Below are positions 43,945 through 50,820 of a stretch of 64,000 bases of DNA, piece after piece. Within the stretch, counting starts at the first letter, position 1. Each line of letters begins with the position of its first letter. Location of the stretch: assembly GCF_003352045.1 (NCBI RefSeq), contig NZ_CP025815.1:3844001-3908000 (forward strand), written 5' to 3'. Both the position numbers and the translations under genes were made by a program. A model generated the notes under the pieces. It was given only the letters and a program-made list of their open reading frames with translations, was not told the DNA's origin and ran no database searches. This DNA comes from Sulfitobacter sp. JL08 (lineage in GTDB: Bacteria; Pseudomonadota; Alphaproteobacteria; Rhodobacterales; Rhodobacteraceae).

Positions 43945-45336
43945 ATGGACGGCACGTTTAAAGACAATGATATCAGTCATGTGGTGCAAGCCGACAAGGC
44001 GCATGTCTGGCACCACCTGATTCAGCATAAACCCTTCGAATCTACGGATCCGCGGATCATCGTGGAAGGCAAAGGCATGCGCGTCTGGGATCAGAAGGGC
44101 AAAGAGCATCTGGATGCTGTTTCCGGCGGGGTCTGGACCGTGAATGTCGGCTATGGCCGCGAATCCATCGCCAACGCCGTGCGCGATCAGCTGATCAAGC
44201 TGAACTATTTCGCCGGCTCGGCCGGGTCGATCCCTGGCGCGATCTTTGCCGAAAAGCTGATCGAAAAAATGCCGGGAATGAGCCGCGTCTATTATACGAA
44301 CTCCGGTTCCGAGGCGAACGAGAAAGCCTTCAAGATGGTGCGGCAACTGTCGCATGCAAAATATGGCGGCAAGAAATACAAGATCCTGTACCGTGATCGC
44401 GATTATCACGGCACCACAATCGGCGCGCTGTCTGCCGGTGGTCAGGATGAACGCAACGCGCAATACGGCCCCTTTACGCCCGGATTTGTACGTGTCCCGC
44501 ATTGCCTTGAATATCGCGGTTTTGAACAGGACGGGGCCGATCTGGAAAACTACGGCCAGTGGGCCGCCGACCAGATCGAAGCGACCATCCTGCGCGAAGG
44601 TCCGGAAACTGTCGGATCGCTTTGCCTTGAACCCGTTACCGCGGGCGGTGGTGTGATCACGCCGCCGAAAGGCTATTGGGAGCGGGTCCAGGAAATCTGC
44701 GAAAAATACGAAGTGCTGCTGCATATCGACGAAGTCGTGTGCGGTGTCGGGCGCACAGGCACGTGGTTCGGCTATCAGCATTTCGGCATCAAACCCGATA
44801 TGGTGACAATGGCCAAAGGCGTCGCTTCGGGCTACGCCGCGATTGCCTGTCTGGTGACAACCGAAGGCGTCTTTGACAAGTTCAAGGACAACGCGGACGA
44901 TCCGATGAACTATTTCCGCGATATTTCTACTTTTGGCGGGTGCACCGCCGGCCCGGCTGCGGCCATTGAAAACCTGCGGATCATTGAAGACGAAAACCTG
45001 CTGGAAAACACCACAGCGATGGGTGCCCGTCTGATCGACAACCTGAATGCGCTGGCAGACAAACACGTTGCCATTGGTCAGGTGCGTGGCAAAGGCCTGT
45101 TCTGCGGTGCCGAACTTGTCGCCGATCGCGAAACACGCGCACCGATGCCGGAAAAACAGGTGGCCGCCGTCGTAGCCGACTGTATGGCGCAGGGCGTCAT
45201 CATTGGTATGACCAACCGGTCGGTACCCGGCTACAACAATACGTTGTGCCTGTCGCCCGCGCTGATCGCCACGCCGGATGACATCGACGAGATTACAACC
45301 GCCATTGATGGCGCATTGGGTCGCGTTTTCGGCTAA
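43945..45336 (+). CDS. tpa: Taurine-pyruvate aminotransferase
   Basis: The 463-residue class III aminotransferase begins MDGTFKDNDISHVVQADKAHVWHHLIQHKPFE, typical of Tpa. It has VYYTNSGSEANEKAFKM, the cofactor-binding Asp in LLHIDEVVCGVGRTGTWFG, and the PLP lysine K291 in TMAKGVASGY. It converts taurine and pyruvate to sulfoacetaldehyde and alanine in the cytoplasm. ATG 43945 follows AAAGG; the frame opens upstream at 43876 without support. TauR-like repeats lie in its promoter, and a strong hairpin ends its transcript. Confidence 0.95.
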   Translation: MDGTFKDNDISHVVQADKAHVWHHLIQHKPFESTDPRIIVEGKGMRVWDQKGKEHLDAVSGGVWTVNVGYGRESIANAVRDQLIKLNYFAGSAGSIPGAIFAEKLIEKMPGMSRVYYTNSGSEANEKAFKMVRQLSHAKYGGKKYKILYRDRDYHGTTIGALSAGGQDERNAQYGPFTPGFVRVPHCLEYRGFEQDGADLENYGQWAADQIEATILREGPETVGSLCLEPVTAGGGVITPPKGYWERVQEICEKYEVLLHIDEVVCGVGRTGTWFGYQHFGIKPDMVTMAKGVASGYAAIACLVTTEGVFDKFKDNADDPMNYFRDISTFGGCTAGPAAAIENLRIIEDENLLENTTAMGARLIDNLNALADKHVAIGQVRGKGLFCGAELVADRETRAPMPEKQVAAVVADCMAQGVIIGMTNRSVPGYNNTLCLSPALIATPDDIDEITTAIDGALGRVFG

Positions 45337-45367
45337 ATCCGGCCGGTTTTCCGGCACGTACAAAATT

Positions 45368-45409
45368 GGCCCCGAACGGTATTTGAAATTTACCGGTTCG
45401 GGGCCATTT
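45368..45409 (+). terminator. Terminator after tpa
   Basis: GGCCCCGAACGGTA (45368-45381) pairs with TACCG and TTCGGGGCC (45391-45405) with a single bulged G at 45396, followed by ATTTT. The stem of 14 bp is strong and lies just before the CIA30 gene. Confidence 0.85.
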
Positions 45410-45417
45410 TGCATTTC

Positions 45418-46008
45418 ATGACCAGTTTGAACATCCAAACCACACGGCTTGTGTCGCGTCGATCATGGCTTGCACTACCGGTTGCGTTGGTTGCGGGGCA
45501 TCTTTGGGCGGGCGATCTGATGGCGGACGATCAAAAGCCGGTACAGGATTATTCCTGGACCTATCTTGCCGATACCGTGATGGGCGGCGTGTCCGAGGGG
45601 CAGGCAGGTTTACAGAACCGCAACGGTTCCACTGTCCTTCAACTCACCGGAACAGTCAGCACGGAAAACCGCGGTGGCTTCATCCAGGTCCGCACGGCTT
45701 TGCCCGATGGCCTGCCCCCGACTGCAATTGGCATCCGCTTGCGGGTGCGCGGCAACGGACAACAGTATTTCGTTCATCTGCGAACGACATCAACACGCCT
45801 TCCATGGCAATATTATCAGGCCCCGTTTGACACGTCGGCCAACTGGCAGATTGTCGATATTCCGCTGGACCGGTTCAAAGCGTCCGGATCGATATTGCCG
45901 GATCAGGTCAAACCCGAGGCCATCCGATCGCTTGGTATCGTGGCCTACGGTCGGGACCATCTGGCCGATGTGTCCGTTCAGTCGATCGGAACCTATGCCG
46001 CGCAATAA
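45418..46008 (+). CDS. CIA30-family protein with N-terminal signal
   Basis: The 196-residue protein has an N-terminal signal-like segment (RRSWLALPVALVAGHLWAGDLMA) and then the CIA30/NDUFAF1 beta-sandwich: WTYLADTVMGGVSEGQAGL, LQLTGTVSTENRGGFIQVRTAL and AIGIRLRVRGNGQQYFVHLRT. Mitochondrial relatives help assemble complex I; bacterial ones have no defined role. It lies between tpa and tauR, but the tpa terminator precedes it, so it may have its own promoter. No strong ribosome site is visible; ATG 45418 is used and a TTG at 45409 is the alternative. Confidence 0.8.
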   Translation: MTSLNIQTTRLVSRRSWLALPVALVAGHLWAGDLMADDQKPVQDYSWTYLADTVMGGVSEGQAGLQNRNGSTVLQLTGTVSTENRGGFIQVRTALPDGLPPTAIGIRLRVRGNGQQYFVHLRTTSTRLPWQYYQAPFDTSANWQIVDIPLDRFKASGSILPDQVKPEAIRSLGIVAYGRDHLADVSVQSIGTYAAQ

Positions 46009-46227
46009 CAGCGGCAACCGGCCATGGCTTGCGCTGACGTGCGAATGTCGTGCGCGGATCTGCCAACGCACGTTTTTCACCCGAAATGACATGATTCTCC
46101 ACTTACAAGCCGAACATTTTTGATACCAATTGTCTCAATAATGCAGCTTCATATCCGAATTTTCCCTAGTGATTCCCGACGCTTACGTGGCTTTTTCACC
46201 AGAATTCCCTGCGGTTTCATTTCCTGA

Positions 46228-46258
46228 TAAGTCCAGATTGAACTGGCCCTAAGTCCAA
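46228..46258. promoter_or_regulatory. Candidate TauR site at the tauR promoter
   Basis: TAAGTCCAG (46228-46236) and TAAGTCCAA (46250-46258) are reverse complements of CTGGACTTA and TTGGACTTA, spaced 22 bp. A forward CTGGCCCTA lies between them at 46243-46251. The last repeat ends 14 bp before the tauR ATG, so binding could repress tauR itself. Confidence 0.6.
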
Positions 46259-46272
46259 AGTACACTCGACAA

Positions 46273-47733
46273 ATGTCGCTTCCTGTTGAAACCTTTTTTC
46301 TGAAACCTGACATGCAAGGCACCTTGCAGGCGCAGATACAGCAGATGATTGCGCAGGGCATATTATCCGGGCGATTTACCAAGGGCGAAAAACTGCCTTC
46401 TACCCGCAAGATGGCCAACCATCTGGGCGTCAGCCGCATCACCGTCACGCTGGCTTATACCGAACTGCTGGCGAACGATTATCTGACATCACAGGGTCGT
46501 TCAGGATATTTTGTATCCCCCAATGCACCCATCCCCCCCGATTTCGCACCCTCTGCTCCGCAACAGGATGCCGTCGATTGGGCCCGCGCGATCGGGCGGC
46601 GGTACACCGGCGGCGATACCCCCAGCAAACCGCAGGACTGGGCGCGCTACCGGTTTCCTTTCATCTACGGACAGGCCGATCCTGCGCTGTTTGATCACGC
46701 GAACTGGCGGCACTGCGCCCTGCAGGCAATGGGGCAAAAAGACTTCACACCGCTGACCACGGATTATTACGATCAGGACGATCCGCAACTGATCGAATTC
46801 ATTGTGCGCCACACCCTGCCGCGCCGTGGCATCAACGCCCGCCCGGAACAGGTTCTGATCACGCTGGGCGCACAGAACGCATTGTGGCTCACCGCACAAA
46901 TCCTGCTGACGCAGCGCCGCACCGCAGCCATCGAAGACCCCTGTTATCACGCCCTGCGCGATATCCTGACCCAGTCGCGCTGCCATTTATCGCCGATCCG
47001 CGTCGACAAGGATGGCTTGCCCCCCGATGCCATCCCCCCCGGCACCGATGTGATATTCACAACGCCCAGCCACCAATGCCCGACCACGGCAACGATGCCT
47101 CTGGACCGGCGGCGCGCGTTGCTGGAACGGGCCCGCCAGATGGAGGCGCTGATCGTCGAGGACGATTACGAATTTGAAATGTCCTTTCTCAAACCGCCCT
47201 CGCCCGCGCTGAAATCACTGGATCCGGACGGGCGCGTTATTTATGTCGGCAGCTTTTCCAAATCGCTGTTTCCGGGCCTGCGGCTTGGCTACCTTGTCGG
47301 GTCCGAACCCTTTATCCGCGAGGCCCGCGCCCTGCGCGCCAGCGTATTGCGCCATCCGCCCGGCCATATCCAGCGTACGGCTGCCTATTTCCTGTCCCTT
47401 GGGCATTACGATGCCCTGATCCGGCGCATGGGGCGGGCGTTCCATGAACGGCGCAGCGTGATGGAAACCGCCATCGCCGAAACAGGATTGCGCATCGCCG
47501 GTCAGGGTGCGTTCGGGGGGTCGTCTTTCTGGATGCAGGCACCGAGCCACGTCGATACCGATATACTTGCGAAAAGGCTATTAGGCGACGGCGTGATGAT
47601 CGAACCCGGACGCGCCTTTTTCAGCGGCACAGGACGCCCCAAACATTATTATCGTCTGGCCTACTCTTCAATTCCGGCATCCAGAATACCGGACGGGATT
47701 GCACGGATTAAGACCGCGATTGACAACTTTTGA
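46273..47733 (+). CDS. tauR: Taurine-responsive MocR-type regulator
   Basis: The 486-residue regulator joins a GntR winged helix (GEKLPSTRKMANHLGVSRITVTLAYTELLANDYL) to a class I aminotransferase-like domain. PLP would sit on the Lys in VGSFSKSLFPGLRLGYLVG. MocR proteins bind DNA direct repeats and need PLP or an amine ligand; TauR activates taurine genes in Rhodobacter. Its position between tpa and xsc, both preceded by identical repeat pairs, supports this identity. Its own start lies 14 bp after a similar element, consistent with autoregulation. Confidence 0.92.
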   Translation: MSLPVETFFLKPDMQGTLQAQIQQMIAQGILSGRFTKGEKLPSTRKMANHLGVSRITVTLAYTELLANDYLTSQGRSGYFVSPNAPIPPDFAPSAPQQDAVDWARAIGRRYTGGDTPSKPQDWARYRFPFIYGQADPALFDHANWRHCALQAMGQKDFTPLTTDYYDQDDPQLIEFIVRHTLPRRGINARPEQVLITLGAQNALWLTAQILLTQRRTAAIEDPCYHALRDILTQSRCHLSPIRVDKDGLPPDAIPPGTDVIFTTPSHQCPTTATMPLDRRRALLERARQMEALIVEDDYEFEMSFLKPPSPALKSLDPDGRVIYVGSFSKSLFPGLRLGYLVGSEPFIREARALRASVLRHPPGHIQRTAAYFLSLGHYDALIRRMGRAFHERRSVMETAIAETGLRIAGQGAFGGSSFWMQAPSHVDTDILAKRLLGDGVMIEPGRAFFSGTGRPKHYYRLAYSSIPASRIPDGIARIKTAIDNF

Positions 47734-47737
47734 TACA

Positions 47738-47769
47738 CTGGCCTTATCGCGGGGGCCTATCTGGCCCTA
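47738..47769 (+). promoter_or_regulatory. Candidate TauR site upstream of xsc
   Basis: CTGGCCTTA (47738-47746) and CTGGCCCTA (47761-47769, followed by A) start 23 bp apart and end 83 bp before the xsc ATG. Sequence, spacing and distance match the pair upstream of tpa. Confidence 0.72.
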
Positions 47770-47852
47770 ACTCGCTTTGGCCAAACGCCCTAAAACCTTT
47801 GCAAGCTTAACCGCATATGCGCGATCACCCATTTTTCCGAAGGATCACAGCC

Positions 47853-49631
47853 ATGAAAATGACGACCGAAGAAGCCTTTATCAAAACACTTCAGCGGCAC
47901 GGGATAGAACATGCCTTTGGAATCATCGGGTCGGCCATGATGCCGATCAGCGATCTGTTCCCGGTTGCCGGCATCACCTTCTGGGATTGCGCCCATGAAG
48001 GCAGCGCCGGAATGATGGCCGATGGCTACACCCGCGCCACCGGCAAGATGTCGATGATGATCGCCCAGAACGGCCCCGGCATCACCAATTTCGTGACCGC
48101 CGTGAAAACCGCCTACTGGAACCACACGCCGCTGCTGCTGGTCACACCGCAAGCCGCGAACAAGACAATCGGTCAGGGCGGATTTCAGGAAGTCGAACAG
48201 ATGAAGCTGTTCGAAGACATGGTCGCCTATCAGGAAGAAGTGCGCGATCCGACCCGTATCGCCGAAACCCTGAACCGTGTGATCCTGCAGGCCAAACGCG
48301 CCAGCGCCCCCGCGCAAATCAACGTGCCGCGCGATTTCTGGACTCAAGTCATTGATATCGAAATTCCCAAAATCGTCGAATTCGAACGTCCCGCGGGCGG
48401 TGAAGCCGCGATTGCGCAAGCGGCCGATCTGATCGGAAATGCCAAGTTTCCGGTTATTCTGAATGGCGCGGGCGTTGTCCTCGCAGGTGCGATCAAGGAT
48501 ACGATCGCTTTGGCCGAACGTCTGGATGCGCCGGTTTGCGTTGGTTACCAGCACAATGATGCGTTTCCCGGTTCGCACCCGCTTTTTGCCGGTCCGCTGG
48601 GCTATAACGGATCAAAGGCCGGCATGGAGTTGATCAACAAGGCCGATGTTGTTCTGTGCCTTGGTACACGCCTGAACCCGTTTTCGACATTGCCGGGTTA
48701 CGGCATCGATTACTGGCCCAAGGACGCCAAGATCATTCAGGTTGATATCAACCCCGACCGGATCGGTCTGACCAAGAAAGTGACCGTGGGCATTATTGGC
48801 GACGCCAAGAAAGTGGCTCAGTCCATTCTGGCGAAACTGCCTGAAAACGCTGGCGATGATGGCCGTGCAGAACGCAAGAACCTGATCGCGACAACAAAAT
48901 CCACATGGGCGCAACAACTGTCCAGCATGGACCACGAAGAAGACGATCCCGGCACCACATGGAACGAACGCGCCCGTGGCGCAAAACCCGACTGGATGAG
49001 CCCGCGTATGGCGTGGCGTGCGATTCAGGCGGCTTTGCCCAAGAACGCGATCATTTCGTCCGATATCGGCAACAACTGCGCCATCGGCAACGCCTATCCT
49101 TCGTTTGAAGAAGGCCGCAAATATCTGGCACCCGGCCTGTTCGGGCCTTGCGGTTACGGCCTTCCGGCTGTGGCAGGTGCCAAGATCGGATGCCCCGATG
49201 TGCCTGTCGTCGGTTTTTCGGGCGATGGTGCATTCGGCATTGCTGTCAACGAACTGACAGCGATCGGGCGCGAAGAATGGCCCGCGATGACGCAGATCGT
49301 GTTCCGCAACTACCAGTGGGGCGCGGAAAAGCGCAACTCGACCCTGTGGTACGAAGACAACTTTGTCGGCACCGAACTGGACACAGGCGTGTCTTATGCC
49401 GGTATCGCCAATGCCTGCGGTCTGAAAGGTGTCGTGGCCCGCACGATGGACGAACTGACCGATGCGCTGAACCAGGCGATCAAGGACCAGATGGAAAACG
49501 GCGTGACCACCCTGATCGAAGCGATGATCAATCAGGAACTGGGTGAACCGTTCCGCCGTGATGCCATGAAGAAACCGGTCGCCGTTGCAGGCGTCTCTGC
49601 CGCCGATATGCACCCGCAGACAGGCGCATGA
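47853..49631 (+). CDS. xsc: Sulfoacetaldehyde acetyltransferase
   Basis: The 592-residue thiamine-diphosphate enzyme begins MKMTTEEAFIKTLQRHGIEHAFGIIGSAMMPISDLFP and includes the catalytic-Glu region AHEGSAGMMADGYTRATG and the cofactor motif VGFSGDGAFGIAVNELTAIGREEWPAMTQIVFRNYQW. It phosphorolyses sulfoacetaldehyde to acetyl phosphate and sulfite. Length matches characterised Xsc. ATG 47853 has GAAGGA upstream. It is followed by pta and soeABC, which use its two products. Confidence 0.97.
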   Translation: MKMTTEEAFIKTLQRHGIEHAFGIIGSAMMPISDLFPVAGITFWDCAHEGSAGMMADGYTRATGKMSMMIAQNGPGITNFVTAVKTAYWNHTPLLLVTPQAANKTIGQGGFQEVEQMKLFEDMVAYQEEVRDPTRIAETLNRVILQAKRASAPAQINVPRDFWTQVIDIEIPKIVEFERPAGGEAAIAQAADLIGNAKFPVILNGAGVVLAGAIKDTIALAERLDAPVCVGYQHNDAFPGSHPLFAGPLGYNGSKAGMELINKADVVLCLGTRLNPFSTLPGYGIDYWPKDAKIIQVDINPDRIGLTKKVTVGIIGDAKKVAQSILAKLPENAGDDGRAERKNLIATTKSTWAQQLSSMDHEEDDPGTTWNERARGAKPDWMSPRMAWRAIQAALPKNAIISSDIGNNCAIGNAYPSFEEGRKYLAPGLFGPCGYGLPAVAGAKIGCPDVPVVGFSGDGAFGIAVNELTAIGREEWPAMTQIVFRNYQWGAEKRNSTLWYEDNFVGTELDTGVSYAGIANACGLKGVVARTMDELTDALNQAIKDQMENGVTTLIEAMINQELGEPFRRDAMKKPVAVAGVSAADMHPQTGA

Positions 49632-49679
49632 ACCGGTGCCAACCGGCCTGACATTACGTTGCCTGCCAACGGTACGACC

Positions 49680-50702
49680 TTGAAACCGCTGCGCGACATA
49701 CACAAACGCGCAGCGGCAAGCCCAGCGCGGATTGTGCTGAGCGAAGGCCACGATCCAAGGGTCGTGGCCGGTGCCGTTCAGGCGGTCAAGGCCGGGTTTG
49801 CATCGGTCGTTCTGGTCGGTCCGCACGACATAGTGGCCCGACAATTATCTGATGCAGACGGCGACGGTTTGTCAGGCATTACGATAGAAGATCCGGCAAC
49901 ATCCGCGCATGGTGCGGATCTGGCCAACCTCTATTTCGAACTGCGCAAACACAAAGGTGTCAGCGAAGACGTGGCGCGCGAACAGGCGCGCGATCCATTG
50001 ATTTTTGCGGCGCTGATGGTGCGGGTCGGTCTGGCCGACGGCACCATTGGCGGTGCGGTCTGCACAACATCCGATACCGTCCGCGCCGCGATCACGATGA
50101 TAGGCAAGACGCCGGACGCGGCACTGGTTTCCAGCTTTTTCCTGATGGTTTTACCCGACAACCATTTCAGCGGTATCGATGCATTGGTGTTTTCCGATTG
50201 CGGTCTGGTGATTGATCCGTCCGCATCTGAACTTGCCTCGATCGCCGTGGCAGCAGCGAAATCCTACACCGCCATGATGGCACAGCCCGCGCGGGTTGCG
50301 ATGCTGTCTTTTTCGACCAAGGGCAGCGCGCATCATGCCCATGTCGATAAAGTGGCAAAAGCAACGGAACTTGCGCGGGAACAAGCCCCCAACCTGCTGA
50401 TTGACGGTGAGATGCAGTTTGACGCTGCGTTTGTGCCTTCTGTTGCGGCAACCAAAGCGCCGGACTCCGCCATCGCGGGGAACGCCAACGTCATGATCTT
50501 TCCAGACCTTGATGCCGGAAACATCGGCTACAAAATCGCACAGCGGATCGGCGGCGCAACCGCCATCGGCCCGATTCTTCAGGGACTGACCAAACCCGCC
50601 AATGATTTGTCGCGCGGATGTTCTGCACGGGACGTGTTCAACATGATCGCCGTAACCGTGGTGCAGGCCCAGTCTGCCAAAGCTGACCGGAAAGAACCCT
50701 AG
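49680..50702 (+). CDS. pta: Phosphate acetyltransferase
   Basis: The 340-residue protein is the short Pta type lacking the N-terminal regulatory domain. It has SPARIVLSEGHDPRVVAGAVQAV, DGTIGGAVCTTSDTVRAAI and LSFSTKGSAHHAHVDKVAKA. It transfers the acetyl group of acetyl phosphate to CoA, completing carbon recovery from taurine. No ATG or clear ribosome site exists; the family-like start KPLRDIHKRAAASP favours TTG 49680, with TTG 49659 as the alternative. It begins 48 bp after xsc and is probably co-transcribed. Confidence 0.93.
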   Translation: MKPLRDIHKRAAASPARIVLSEGHDPRVVAGAVQAVKAGFASVVLVGPHDIVARQLSDADGDGLSGITIEDPATSAHGADLANLYFELRKHKGVSEDVAREQARDPLIFAALMVRVGLADGTIGGAVCTTSDTVRAAITMIGKTPDAALVSSFFLMVLPDNHFSGIDALVFSDCGLVIDPSASELASIAVAAAKSYTAMMAQPARVAMLSFSTKGSAHHAHVDKVAKATELAREQAPNLLIDGEMQFDAAFVPSVAATKAPDSAIAGNANVMIFPDLDAGNIGYKIAQRIGGATAIGPILQGLTKPANDLSRGCSARDVFNMIAVTVVQAQSAKADRKEP

Positions 50703-50820
50703 ACCATCCCGCGCATTTCGCGTTTTGAAAAACAGAATTCCGATTGATCGGGTGTGAACAGAAAATTGTCGTGCTATTCGGGGTCTCGCACTAGCGTGTA
50801 CCGAACGCCAAGGAGTAGAG

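Noticed and set aside
43927-45438. A 503-codon minus-strand frame opposite tpa
   Set aside because: The opposite strand encodes a clear class III aminotransferase. The antisense product has no family motifs and covers tpa almost exactly, as expected of a codon-bias shadow.
48612-49844. A 410-codon minus-strand frame opposite xsc and the start of pta
   Set aside because: Both sense genes are certain, and the antisense frame crosses their boundary without motifs.
50703-50820. A further TauR repeat pair before soeA
   Set aside because: No TGGCCCTA-like pair is visible in these 118 bp, so soeABC may be read through from xsc-pta or use a different regulator.
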